A stretch of 64,000 bases of DNA from Parvibaculum lavamentivorans DS-1 (GTDB lineage: Bacteria; Pseudomonadota; Alphaproteobacteria; Parvibaculales; Parvibaculaceae), in assembly GCF_000017565.1 (NCBI RefSeq), contig NC_009719.1, positions 2,153,001 through 2,217,000 of the forward strand, in the 5' to 3' direction. Both the position numbers and the translations under genes were made by a program. A model generated the notes under the pieces. The model was not told the origin of the DNA, ran no database searches, and saw only the letters and a list, made by a program, of their open reading frames with translations. Numbering within the stretch: the first letter of the stretch is position 1; each line of letters starts with the position of its first letter. This document shows positions 39,506-48,082 of the stretch, piece by piece.

Positions 39506-41845
39506 CTAGCGGATCGGAAGGCGGCGCGGAAAGAGGCGGTCAAGCGTTACCGCAAACGCGGGCAGGAAGATGATTGCCGCCACCATGTTCGCGAGGAACA
39601 TGAAGGACAGCAGAATTCCCATATCCGCCTGCAGTTTCAGTCCGGAAAAGGCCCAGGTCGAAACGCCGATAGCGAGTGTGAGGCCGGTAAAGATCACGGC
39701 GACACCGATCTGTTGCAAGGCAAGACCATAGGCAACAGCCATCGATTTGCCTTCATCAAGGAAGACCTGCAACCGGCTGTAGATGTAGAAGGCATAATCC
39801 ACGCCGATGCCCGTCGCGAGCACCAGCACCGGCAGCGTTGAAACCTTGAGACCGATATTGAGCGCCGTCATCACCCAGTAACCGAGAAATGTCGCCATCA
39901 GGAGCGGCATGCAGCAACAGATAATGGCGCGCCAATCCCGATATGCGAGATAGACGAGAAGCACGATCACCGCATAGACCCAAGCGAGCATCGGCAGCTC
40001 GTTCGCCTCGATCACATCATTGGTGGCGGCCATCACGCCGACCCCGCCCATGGCGAGGCGAAAGTTCACGTCGTCGCGGGCGATGGCTTCGGGGTCGGTC
40101 GACCTGAAATGCTTGATGGCTGCAATCAGTGTTTCGATCGTTTCCGCCTTGTGATCGTCGAGATATATGATGACGGGCAGGATCGTGCAGGCTTCGTTCA
40201 GCAGTCCGCTGGAAGGTTCATAAAGCGATGTCGTCTGGATCAGTTCGGTTTCGGTTCGGGGCAACGCGATCCAACGCAGATTGCCTTCGCGCCAAATAGC
40301 AGAAGTTTCCCGTGCGGCGGTTGGCAGAGACTGAACGGAATTCACTCCGGACACGTTTCTCATTGCCCATGAAAATCTGTCGATCAGACGCATTGTCTCG
40401 TAATGGATGCAGGCATCCGGGGGTGTTTCCACGACGACGATCAGAGCGTCGGCCGAGATGGAAAAGCGCTCGACGATTTCCGCGATATCGCGATTGTAGC
40501 GCGATGATGGCCAGAGTTCCGAAAAGCCGGCGGTCAGATCGCCGGTATGCCGGTTGCGCGTTTCATGGACGGCGGCACCGAGCAGTACCACGAAGACGAC
40601 AAGCGCAATGGCGGCGGGGACAGGGCGCGCAACCGCACCGACCTTCGCCATGGCTTCCTCCCGCGTGTGGCGCAGTCTCGCGAATGTCGCGGCGTAGTCT
40701 TCGCGCACCGGTATGTAAGAGGCGACAAGAGGCAACATGACGAGATTGGTCACGATCTTCAGCGCCACACCGAGTGCGGCCATCACTGCGAGGTCCTGAA
40801 TGACTTCGATGGGAATGAGATAAAGCGTCCCGAAGCCCACGAGATCGGTAATGAGAGCGAGAGAACCGGGGATGAGCAGACGACGGAAGGTTGCCCTTGC
40901 CGCTTCATCCGCGGTTTTCCCTTCGCTCAGTTCCGTTCCGATCAGGTTGATCTGTTGTACGCCATGACTCACACCGATCGCATAGACGAGAAATGGCACC
41001 AGCACGGCGAGAGGATCGAGATTCCGGTCCATGAGATGCAGAAGACCGAACTGCCAGACGACCGAGACGAGCGAACAGAAAACAGCGAGAAACGTAAGTT
41101 GGGGCGACCGCGAATAGATGAAGACGGCAAGCGTGGTCAGCACGAAGGCGAGGACAAAGAAGAGGAAGACGTCACCGGCGCCATCCGCAATATCGCCGAT
41201 GAATTTTGCGAAGCCGACTATCTGAATCTCGATATCGGTGTCTTCGTATTGTTTCCGGATTTTCGTTTCCAGGGCATCGGCTAGAACGAGATAGTCAAGC
41301 CTTTCACCCGTGAGGGGGTCGACTTCTTGCAGTTCGGCCATGACGAGGGCGGCGCGGTGATCGTTGGAAACGAGAAATCCCTTGTGCTTGCCGTTCAGCG
41401 CCCGGTCCCGGATGATCTCGACATCGGCCTCGGTGATTGTTTGAATGGTGACGCCGTGCGGGACGACCGGATAAGCGTTGATGCCTTCCTCGGTATTCTC
41501 CGTCACACGGGTGGTGGTCGCCCAGAGAGAGCGCACAGTGGTCCGCCGCACGCCGGGGAGAAAAGCTACCTCTTCGGCCACGTCATGGAGCCGCTTCATG
41601 AAAGCGGCTGTCCAGATCGTTCCTTCCCGCGCCTTTACCGAGACCAGGACGAGATTGGCGCCCGGCACCTGGTTTTCATATTCAAGAAAGGTCTGAACGT
41701 ATTCATGCGTCGTGGGCACCTGCTTCAGGAAGCCGGCCTCCATGCGCAATTGCACGGCGTAATAGCCCATTGCCAAGGTAAACAGCGCTAGCGCCACGAG
41801 AATGGGCGCTCTCGCCTTGAAGACGACGAACTCTACCGCGTTCAC
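39506..41845 (-). CDS. MMPL/RND-superfamily permease (hydrophobe or lipid exporter type)
   Basis: A 779-residue RND permease of the MMPL class. There are 12 hydrophobic segments in two halves, with periplasmic loops after TM1 and TM7. Repeated motifs are VYAIGVSHGVQQINLIG and LATGIGVDYAFYIYSRLQ, the latter being the MMPL proton-relay region. It is much smaller than AcrB and belongs to the HpnN/MmpL-like group, which moves lipids, hopanoids or fatty acids rather than drugs. GTG 41845 is preferred because GGGGGGAA precedes it; the longer start at 41902 lies in an unlikely leader. It is divergent from the DUF1329 gene at 41988, and the two families are often linked in other genomes. Confidence 0.85.
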   Translation of the reverse strand: MNAVEFVVFKARAPILVALALFTLAMGYYAVQLRMEAGFLKQVPTTHEYVQTFLEYENQVPGANLVLVSVKAREGTIWTAAFMKRLHDVAEEVAFLPGVRRTTVRSLWATTTRVTENTEEGINAYPVVPHGVTIQTITEADVEIIRDRALNGKHKGFLVSNDHRAALVMAELQEVDPLTGERLDYLVLADALETKIRKQYEDTDIEIQIVGFAKFIGDIADGAGDVFLFFVLAFVLTTLAVFIYSRSPQLTFLAVFCSLVSVVWQFGLLHLMDRNLDPLAVLVPFLVYAIGVSHGVQQINLIGTELSEGKTADEAARATFRRLLIPGSLALITDLVGFGTLYLIPIEVIQDLAVMAALGVALKIVTNLVMLPLVASYIPVREDYAATFARLRHTREEAMAKVGAVARPVPAAIALVVFVVLLGAAVHETRNRHTGDLTAGFSELWPSSRYNRDIAEIVERFSISADALIVVVETPPDACIHYETMRLIDRFSWAMRNVSGVNSVQSLPTAARETSAIWREGNLRWIALPRTETELIQTTSLYEPSSGLLNEACTILPVIIYLDDHKAETIETLIAAIKHFRSTDPEAIARDDVNFRLAMGGVGVMAATNDVIEANELPMLAWVYAVIVLLVYLAYRDWRAIICCCMPLLMATFLGYWVMTALNIGLKVSTLPVLVLATGIGVDYAFYIYSRLQVFLDEGKSMAVAYGLALQQIGVAVIFTGLTLAIGVSTWAFSGLKLQADMGILLSFMFLANMVAAIIFLPAFAVTLDRLFPRRLPIR

Positions 41846-41987
41846 GAAATTCCCCCCCGTACCGCTTCCCCGGAGCGAATACCCCCTCATTCCTGGGTCC
41901 ACCGAAAGCTTTTCTCAAATAGGTGGCGGCTCTCCGGCTTTTGATCCAAGATTAGTAAAAGAGACTTATCATTTGGGGGGATGATCC

Positions 41988-43373
41988 ATGCGTTTGTCAA
42001 AGTGTATCTGGGCATCGGCTGCTGTGTCGGTGTCGCTTCTCGGGAGCGCCGTTGCCGGCGTTCCCTCGCAGCAGGCCGCGCGTCTCGGCAATGATCTGAC
42101 GCCCATGGGTGCGGAAAAGGCGGGAAATGCGGATGGGTCCATTCCTGCATGGAGCGGCGGGCTCTCGACCTCGCCTGCCAATGCGCCAAGAAGCGCTAAT
42201 GGCCACTATCCAGATCCGTTCGCAGACGATCCGATACTGTTCACGATCACCAAAGACAATATCTCCGAGCATGCGGCGATGCTCACGCCGGGCCAGGCCG
42301 CGATGCTCGCCGCCTACCCGGACTACAAGCTCAATGTCTATCAATCCCGCCGGACATGCGCATTCCCGGATGAAGTCTATTCCGCCATTCGGAAGAATGC
42401 CGAAGAGGGGTCGCTGGGCGGCGATGGCGACAGCCTATCCAACGTGCTGCACGGTACGCCGTTCCCAATTCCATTCAACGCCTATGAAATCGTCTGGAAT
42501 CACAATCTCCGTTACCGCGGCTACAAGGTCTCCCGTGCTTTCGTGTCGGCGGCGCCAACGCGCAGCGGCTCGTATACGTCGGTCAAGGTGCAGGACGACC
42601 TGATTTTCGATTATTCTTCGCCTTACATCTCCAGCTTTGACCAGCTCAAAAATACCTCGTTCCGATATATTCAGGAGACGCTTGCGCCGGCGCGCCGCGC
42701 CGGTCAGCTGCTTCTGGTGCACGAAGTTGTCGATCCGGCCCGAAATGAGCGCCGTTCATGGCAATACACGAGCAGCGGCGGGCTCGCCTCGCCGCGCGTA
42801 CAGCGGACAAGCGCGGCAGCCTATGACACGCCGCAGATTTATTCGGATGCCTTGTCGACCGCAGACAGTTTCGACGTCTTCAGCGGTCCTCTCGACCGCT
42901 TCAATTGGATGGTGACGGGCGTGGAAGAGCGTTATGTCGCCTATAATTCCTACAAGCTGAGCTCGCCGGAATACAAATATGACGACATCGTCCACTCAGG
43001 GCACATCAATCAGGATCTCGTGCGTTACGAAAAACATCGGGTGTGGGCTGTCGAAGCTTCGCTGAAGCCCACACAGCGCCACGTCTACAGCCGGCGCACC
43101 GCCTATTTCGATGAAGATGGATATAACATGGTGGCGGGCGAGCTTTACGACGCTCGTGGCGGCCTCTGGCGCGTGCAGGAAGCGCACATCATTCAGTATC
43201 ATGACGTGCCGACATGTTTTAACTCGTCGGATGTGGTCTACGATCTTACCGAAGGCCGCTACGTGATTCAGAATCTCAAGAATGAGGAGGCCGGCATCAA
43301 CTTCGATGCAGCCCATCTTCAGGACGGAAACTTTGTCTCCGATGAGTTGCGGCGGCGCCTCAACCGGCGCTGA
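41988..43373 (+). CDS. DUF1329 domain protein (LolB-like, exported)
   Basis: A 461-residue periplasmic protein. The signal peptide is MRLSKCIWASAAVSVSLLGSAVA with cleavage before GVPSQQ. The DUF1329 signature is clear: LGNDLTPMGAEKAGNADGSIPAWSGGL at the mature N-terminus, then PFPIPFNAYEIVWNHNLRYRG and YYDEDGYNMVAGELYDARGGLWRVQEAH-like FDEDGYNMVAGELYD. The family has a LolB-like beta fold and is usually encoded with MMPL permeases and DUF1302 barrels. GGGGGGATGATCC precedes the ATG. Function unknown; the neighbours suggest envelope lipid handling. Confidence 0.88.
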   Translation: MRLSKCIWASAAVSVSLLGSAVAGVPSQQAARLGNDLTPMGAEKAGNADGSIPAWSGGLSTSPANAPRSANGHYPDPFADDPILFTITKDNISEHAAMLTPGQAAMLAAYPDYKLNVYQSRRTCAFPDEVYSAIRKNAEEGSLGGDGDSLSNVLHGTPFPIPFNAYEIVWNHNLRYRGYKVSRAFVSAAPTRSGSYTSVKVQDDLIFDYSSPYISSFDQLKNTSFRYIQETLAPARRAGQLLLVHEVVDPARNERRSWQYTSSGGLASPRVQRTSAAAYDTPQIYSDALSTADSFDVFSGPLDRFNWMVTGVEERYVAYNSYKLSSPEYKYDDIVHSGHINQDLVRYEKHRVWAVEASLKPTQRHVYSRRTAYFDEDGYNMVAGELYDARGGLWRVQEAHIIQYHDVPTCFNSSDVVYDLTEGRYVIQNLKNEEAGINFDAAHLQDGNFVSDELRRRLNRR

Positions 43374-43413
43374 GGCCCAATTCAGCGTGCTTAGTTGCGC
43401 GCGTCCTTGAGAC

Positions 43414-44100
43414 TTAGTCCAGCGCGCCTACAAGCGAGGCGCGCTGGGACATCTCGATCCAGTTGCCGTCGGGGTCGCGGACGAAAGAGATGCGCGCCAC
43501 CTTGCCGAGCGTTTGCGGCGCGCGGCCTTCCTTGCCGCCGTGGGCGAGAATGGCGGCATGTTCCTCGTCCACGTTTCTTATCTGGATGGTGATATAGCGA
43601 AAGCCGGGGCCTTCGAAGATCGCATCGCCACTTGCATCCGGCGTCTCGTCGAACAGGATCACGCTGTCACCGCATATAAAGCTGTCGCCGCCCCGCTCCG
43701 GCACGTCGGGCAGGCCGAGGGCGACCGCATAGAAGCGGCGATGCGCGGCGGCATCGCGGACGCCGAGACGAATGCCGATCCGCTCGATACCGTGGGTGCC
43801 GGACGGCACCAGCGTCACGAGATTGCCGTCAGGGTCGGTCAGCCGTTTGGGCCCGAGCAACCCTTCGCGCGCGATCAGCAATTCCCGGTAGCCGGAAGGC
43901 GATGCGTCGGGCAGCGCGTTGCGCGCGTGGTTGATTTTCAGCACCGATCCCAGAAGGTCATGGCGATGCTGCTGCAGGCCGCCGCCAAGCGGCAGAGGAT
44001 GGTCGAAGGGCAGGCCGATTTCGTTCTGCCAGAAGTCGAGCATCGGTTCGAGATTGGTGGTGAAGAGGCCGACATCGATGCGCGGTTTCGCGAGGTCCAT
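43414..44100 (-). CDS. VOC family protein with two glyoxalase-like domains
   Basis: A 228-residue protein with two VOC modules. The first covers residues 7-100 (PRIDVGLFTTNLEPMLDFWQNEIGLPF to LTDPDGNLVTLV) and the second 106-220 (IERIGIRLGVRDAAAHRRFYAVALGLP to FVRDPDGNWIEMSQ). Both end in the DPDGN-x-(V/I)-E-type metal-ligand strand. It follows the thiolase gene by 17 bases on the same strand and is probably the last gene of a DUF35-thiolase-VOC operon. Confidence 0.82.
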   Translation of the reverse strand: MDLAKPRIDVGLFTTNLEPMLDFWQNEIGLPFDHPLPLGGGLQQHRHDLLGSVLKINHARNALPDASPSGYRELLIAREGLLGPKRLTDPDGNLVTLVPSGTHGIERIGIRLGVRDAAAHRRFYAVALGLPDVPERGGDSFICGDSVILFDETPDASGDAIFEGPGFRYITIQIRNVDEEHAAILAHGGKEGRAPQTLGKVARISFVRDPDGNWIEMSQRASLVGALD

Positions 44101-44117
44101 GCCGGCCTCTCCTTTGT

Positions 44118-45260
44118 TCAGGGTGCTTCGTTCGAAAAGACGATGGTGCCCGATGCCGCGAACATGCCGCCGACGCCATGCGCGATGGAGATCTTCGCGC
44201 CCGGCACCTGTGCCGGTGCAATGCCCCGCATCTGGCGCACGCTCTCCTGAAGCGCATACATGCCGTACATGCCTGAATGCATGTAGGAGAGACCGCCGCC
44301 ATTTGTGTTGAGCGGCAGTTTGCCGCCCGGCCTCGTATTGCCTTCGCGGATGAAGGCCGCACCTTCGCCCCGCTCGCAGAAGCCCAGGTCTTCGAGCCCG
44401 TAGATGGGGAGATGAGCGAAGGCATCGTAGATCATCAGATGATCGACATCGCTGTGTTTGATGCCCGCTTCCTCGAATGCCTTCTTGCCGGAGACGCGAA
44501 AGGCTTTCGATGTCGTGAAGTCTTCCATCTGGCTGATCATCGGTGTTTCGCAGCTTTCACCCGTGCCGAGAATGTAGACGGGCTTTTGCGGAAAATCCTT
44601 TGCGCGTTCCGCGCTTGTCAGGATCAGCGCGCCGCCGCCATCCGTTACCAGGCAGCACATCAGCAGCCGGAACGGCCAGGCGATCATCTTCGAGTTCAGC
44701 ACATCCTCGACGGTGATCGGGTCGCGGAAGGAGGCACGCGGGTTCATCGCCGCCCATTCGCGCTGCACCACGGCAACGTGAGCCACGTCTTCTTCCGTCA
44801 CGCCATATTGCTTCATGTAGCGAAGCGCGGGGATGGTGAACATGGTTGGCGGATTGGTGATGCCGTAGGGCACTTCGAACTGGCCCTGCTGGCTGGCCGG
44901 GTCGCGGCCGAACTTGCGCGCGCCGACGCGTGAGCGGCCGCTCTCCGCATGGGTGATGAGCACCGTGTTGCACAGGCCCTCGTTGATCGCGGCCGCCGCA
45001 TGGCGGACATGCAACATGAAGGAACAGCCACCGACGCTTGTGCCGTCCACCCATGTCGGCGTGATGCCGAGGTAATGGGCGATTTCGACCGGGCTGTCGC
45101 CTGCCGTCGCCACACCATCGATGTCCTTTGCCGTCAGTCCAGCATCCCGCATCGCGTTCAATGCCGCGTCCGCATGCAGCATCAATTGCGACATATCCGG
45201 AATCTTGCCCATCTCTGTCGTTTCGGCGGCACCGACGACGGCCACTGATTTCTGTTTCAT
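44118..45260 (-). CDS. Thiolase-family lipid-transfer protein (SCPx/Ltp-like)
   Basis: A 380-residue thiolase-fold protein. It opens SVAVVGAAETTEMGKI and has DGVATAG, the SVGGCSFMLHVRHAAAAINEG segment in place of the usual catalytic-Cys box, GLCNTVLITHAESGRSRVG, and the C-terminal NTNGGGLSYMHSGMYGMYALQESVRQMRG. This is the non-decarboxylating SCP2-thiolase-like group, which includes the Ltp-type aldolases that need a DUF35 partner. The DUF35 gene starts only four bases upstream in this operon, which fits. Retro-aldol cleavage of a side-chain acyl-CoA is the best guess; an ordinary thiolase is less likely. Confidence 0.8.
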   Translation of the reverse strand: MKQKSVAVVGAAETTEMGKIPDMSQLMLHADAALNAMRDAGLTAKDIDGVATAGDSPVEIAHYLGITPTWVDGTSVGGCSFMLHVRHAAAAINEGLCNTVLITHAESGRSRVGARKFGRDPASQQGQFEVPYGITNPPTMFTIPALRYMKQYGVTEEDVAHVAVVQREWAAMNPRASFRDPITVEDVLNSKMIAWPFRLLMCCLVTDGGGALILTSAERAKDFPQKPVYILGTGESCETPMISQMEDFTTSKAFRVSGKKAFEEAGIKHSDVDHLMIYDAFAHLPIYGLEDLGFCERGEGAAFIREGNTRPGGKLPLNTNGGGLSYMHSGMYGMYALQESVRQMRGIAPAQVPGAKISIAHGVGGMFAASGTIVFSNEAP

Positions 45261-45264
45261 CGTT

Positions 45265-45678
45265 TCACCCTTTCGCCGGCTTGAACTTCGGCAGGCTGAT
45301 TTCCTCGTTGGCCTGCTCGAAGGTGACTTCGAGCGCCATGTCGAGTTGCAGCGCTTCCGGCGTCTGCGGGCAGTCCACGATGTTGGTCATCATGCGCGGG
45401 CCCTCGGCGAGTTCGACCACCGCAATCGAATGCGGTTCTTCACCGAAATCGGGCCTCGGGCGATGGTTGATGACGTAGCTGTAAAGTGTCGCCTTGCCGC
45501 TCGCCTTGTAGACTTCCACATCGCGCGAGCCGCAGGCGGGGCAGAAGGGGCGGGGAGGAAAGTAGCTTTCCTTGCACGATTTGCAGCGCTGCAGTTTCAG
45601 TTCGCCTTGCCTGCAGCCTTCCCAGAAATGCCGGGTTTCGGGCGTGGGCAAGGGCAGCGGGCGATTATATTCCGCCAT
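45265..45678 (-). CDS. Zn-ribbon OB-fold protein (DUF35)
   Basis: A 137-residue acyl-CoA-binding accessory protein. The N-terminal rubredoxin-like zinc ribbon has two CxxC pairs (CKSC and CPAC), and the rest is an OB fold (LYSYVINHRPRPDFGEEPHSIAVVELAEGPRM). DUF35 proteins form obligate complexes with thiolase-like proteins such as Ltp2. I start at ATG 45678 (MAEYNRPLP), with AGGGAGAC upstream; the longer frame to 45810 is not supported. It is the first gene of the operon with the thiolase gene, four bases away. Confidence 0.85.
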   Translation of the reverse strand: MAEYNRPLPLPTPETRHFWEGCRQGELKLQRCKSCKESYFPPRPFCPACGSRDVEVYKASGKATLYSYVINHRPRPDFGEEPHSIAVVELAEGPRMMTNIVDCPQTPEALQLDMALEVTFEQANEEISLPKFKPAKG

Positions 45679-45803
45679 CGGGGTCTCCCTGTTTATCATT
45701 GCCTTTATATCGTTGGCGGGGAGGATAGCCGGGCGGCGGGCTTTGGCAAGCTGGCGGAATTCTGCGGTTCTGCAGCGTTGATTTCGAGCCTCCGCGTGCT
45801 TAT

Positions 45804-45818
45804 GTTTCAAAATGAAAC
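45804..45818. promoter_or_regulatory. Palindromic operator candidate GTTTCA-AAA-TGAAAC
   Basis: A perfect 6-bp inverted repeat with a three-base centre, 18 bases before the start of the small secreted protein gene at 45837 and upstream of the divergent DUF35 operon. Confidence 0.4.
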
Positions 45819-45836
45819 GTCAAGCGCGAGAAGATT

Positions 45837-46196
45837 ATGAACCTGCGTCTTTTCATTCTGGTGAGCCTCGTGACGGCGGGTTTTTCAGCTCCGGCCTCCG
45901 CCGGCGAGTTGCGCTCGGTCGATCCCTGGGCGCCGGATGAACTCGCGGGCGCCGAGCCACATGCGGACAATATAAGCTGGATCGATCCCTGGGCGGGCGA
46001 TGAGACACCGGAAGATGCCGACGATCTGACCGGCTCCGTCGATACGGCGGGCTTCACGGGCGGCGTCGGCGCGACGAGGACCTTGGTCTTCGTGTCCAAC
46101 GGCTTCTACTTCAATCCGTCGCTCCCCGCCGGTCAGGCTGCAATGACGGGCGACCGCGCGCGGCCCGTGCATCCTCTCGGCCACCCGCGCTTCTGA
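45837..46196 (+). CDS. Small secreted protein of unknown function
   Basis: A 119-residue protein with a signal peptide (MNLRLFILVSLVTAGFSAPASA, cleavage before GELRSV). The mature part contains a repeated SVDPWAPDE / WIDPWAGDE motif, is acidic, and otherwise shows no domain that I recognise. CGAGAAG lies before the ATG. It converges on the nitroreductase gene with only three bases between stops. The palindrome at 45804-45818 may be its operator. Confidence 0.6.
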   Translation: MNLRLFILVSLVTAGFSAPASAGELRSVDPWAPDELAGAEPHADNISWIDPWAGDETPEDADDLTGSVDTAGFTGGVGATRTLVFVSNGFYFNPSLPAGQAAMTGDRARPVHPLGHPRF

Positions 46197-46199
46197 GCC

Positions 46200-46871
46200 T
46201 CATTCGAAGCCGTGAAATGTCGCGAAGCTGGCCACCGGCTCGCGTTCGGCGACAAGTGTATTCACCGGTGAGGTCTCGTCGGCATAGCCGAGCGACATGC
46301 CGCAGATGATGTATTCGTCGTCCGGCACGCTCAAAACACGCCGCGTTACCGTCCAGAAATTGTTCCATGCACCTTGCGAGCAGGTGTCCAGGCCGCGAGA
46401 CTTCGCCGCCAGCATGATCGACTGCATGAAAATCCCGATGTCGAGGAAGCTCATCGCATCGAGGTCCTTGTCGATCGTAAAGATGAGCCCGACAGGCGCG
46501 TCGAAGAACTGATAGTTGCGGCCCCATTGGCGCCAGTTCGCCGCCTCGTCGCCTTTCGGAATGCCGATCAGGCCGTACATTGCCTTGCCCAGTGTTCGCA
46601 TGCGGGTGGTGTAGGGCTCCTTGCGCTTCGACGTGCGCGGAAATTCAGCGACGGCATCGGCGGGCTTCGTGTCGCGATGCGCGAGCACCTCGGCCTCCAG
46701 CTGTCTGCGGACGTCGCCCGCTACGACATGTACTTTCCATGGCTGGATATTCGTGCCTGATGGCGAGTGCCGCGCAAGCTCGAGAATTTCGTTCACCAAA
46801 GAGAGCGGTACGGGATCGGCTTTGAACGCGCGAACGGATTTCCGCGCCTTGAGCGCTTCGTCGAGGTCCAT
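46200..46871 (-). CDS. Nitroreductase family protein
   Basis: A 223-residue FMN-dependent NAD(P)H oxidoreductase. The opening MDLDEALKARKSVRAFKADPVP and ELARHSPSGTNIQPWKVHVVAG are the standard FMN phosphate-binding and dimer segments. FLDIGIFMQSIMLAAKSRGLDTC and IICGMSLGYAD complete the fold. ATG 46871 follows GGAGACC. It is divergent from the GST-like gene at 46995; a 17-bp perfect palindrome lies between them. Typical substrates are nitroaromatics or quinones. Confidence 0.9.
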   Translation of the reverse strand: MDLDEALKARKSVRAFKADPVPLSLVNEILELARHSPSGTNIQPWKVHVVAGDVRRQLEAEVLAHRDTKPADAVAEFPRTSKRKEPYTTRMRTLGKAMYGLIGIPKGDEAANWRQWGRNYQFFDAPVGLIFTIDKDLDAMSFLDIGIFMQSIMLAAKSRGLDTCSQGAWNNFWTVTRRVLSVPDDEYIICGMSLGYADETSPVNTLVAEREPVASFATFHGFE

Positions 46872-46950
46872 GGGAAGGTCTCCGGCAAGATGATTTCTTT
46901 GCCGGGAGTGGTAGCACATGGGCTTGCCGGTTGCGACGGGGCTGATATAT

Positions 46951-46967
46951 TGACATTATAAATGTCA
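46951..46967. promoter_or_regulatory. 17-bp palindromic operator between nitroreductase and GST genes
   Basis: TGACATT-ATA-AATGTCA is a perfect inverted repeat placed midway between two divergent start codons (46871 and 46995). TetR or MarR repressors use this kind of site, but no regulator gene is adjacent. Confidence 0.5.
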
Positions 46968-46994
46968 TAATAATCCGGCCGCAGAAAAGCCCTT

Positions 46995-48077
46995 ATGCCC
47001 GAACAGCCGATCATCGTGCACGGCCTCAGCCTTTCCTATTTCACGGGCAAGATGGAAGCCTATCTGCGCGCGAAGGGTATTCCCTATCGTTTCGCGGAAA
47101 TGGACATGGCGTCTTTCCGCCGCGCGGCGCGGGCGACTGGCATCGCCCAGATGCCGCAACTTGAAATGCCTGACGGCACATGGCTCACCGATACGACGCG
47201 GATTATCCGGCATTTCGAAAGCACGGGGGCCGCGCCCGCCTTGTCGCCGCGCGATCCCGCTACCCATTTCATCAGTCTTTTGCTTGAGGACTATGGTGAC
47301 GAGTGGTTGTGGCGGCCGGCGCTCTATTACCGTTGGCATTTTCCCGACGACATGAGGCTGATGAGTGCCGCCATTGCCTGCACGATGATGCGCGACCTGA
47401 AACTGCCGTTCTGGCTCAGGCGGAGACTGATCCTGCAGCGCCAGCGCCGCGTCTATCTCTCGCAGGATGGCGTGACCAAGGAAACCGCGCCGCAGATCGA
47501 AGCGCTTTATCTCGAAACACTCGATGCGCTTGAAGCTGTCTTCGCGCGGCGTCCCTTTCTCATAGGAGAGCGTCCGGTGGAAGCGGATTTCGGCTTCTTC
47601 GGCTCCATGTTCCGCCACTTCGCCAGCGATCCGACGCCCGCCGCCATCATGCGCGCCCGCGCCCCGCATGTGCTTGCCTGGGTGGCACGGATGTGGTCGC
47701 TGGCGCCGGCGGATTTCGCGGGCGCGCCTTTGCCCGATGCCGTTCCCGCCGATCTGGCGCCGATCCTCAGAGAAGCATGCGCCGCCTACCTTCCTTATCT
47801 GGCGGCGAACGATGAAGCGTTGAGGCGCGGCGCCCGTCATGTCTCCTATGCGGTCGAAGGGGTGGGTTGGCAATTGCCCGTCAATCCCTACCGCGCTCAT
47901 TGCCTGGCGGCTCTGCGCGATGCATATGCCGCACTCGACACCGAAGCCCGTTCGCGGGTCGATGCGGCGTTGGGCGGACCACAGGAAATTCTGAGCGCGC
48001 CGGCCATACATACCGCGCCGATGCCGGCGGCGCCGGCAAAACCGGTCGACCGGCAATGGCGGACCGCAAGAGGATAA
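46995..48077 (+). CDS. Glutathione S-transferase-like protein, long form
   Basis: A 360-residue protein whose first 80 residues are a GST N-terminal thioredoxin fold (IIVHGLSLSYFTGKMEAYLRAKGIPYRFAEMD, then QMPQLEMPDGTWLTDTTRIIRHFE). The GST C-terminal helical region includes FLIGERPVEADFGFFGSMFRHF. The protein is about 130 residues longer than a normal GST, with an extra C-terminal domain of unknown role. The sulfatase gene starts five bases after the stop, so the two are cotranscribed. The divergent nitroreductase and shared palindrome suggest a xenobiotic-responsive unit. Confidence 0.78.
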   Translation: MPEQPIIVHGLSLSYFTGKMEAYLRAKGIPYRFAEMDMASFRRAARATGIAQMPQLEMPDGTWLTDTTRIIRHFESTGAAPALSPRDPATHFISLLLEDYGDEWLWRPALYYRWHFPDDMRLMSAAIACTMMRDLKLPFWLRRRLILQRQRRVYLSQDGVTKETAPQIEALYLETLDALEAVFARRPFLIGERPVEADFGFFGSMFRHFASDPTPAAIMRARAPHVLAWVARMWSLAPADFAGAPLPDAVPADLAPILREACAAYLPYLAANDEALRRGARHVSYAVEGVGWQLPVNPYRAHCLAALRDAYAALDTEARSRVDAALGGPQEILSAPAIHTAPMPAAPAKPVDRQWRTARG

Positions 48078-48082
48078 GAGGC

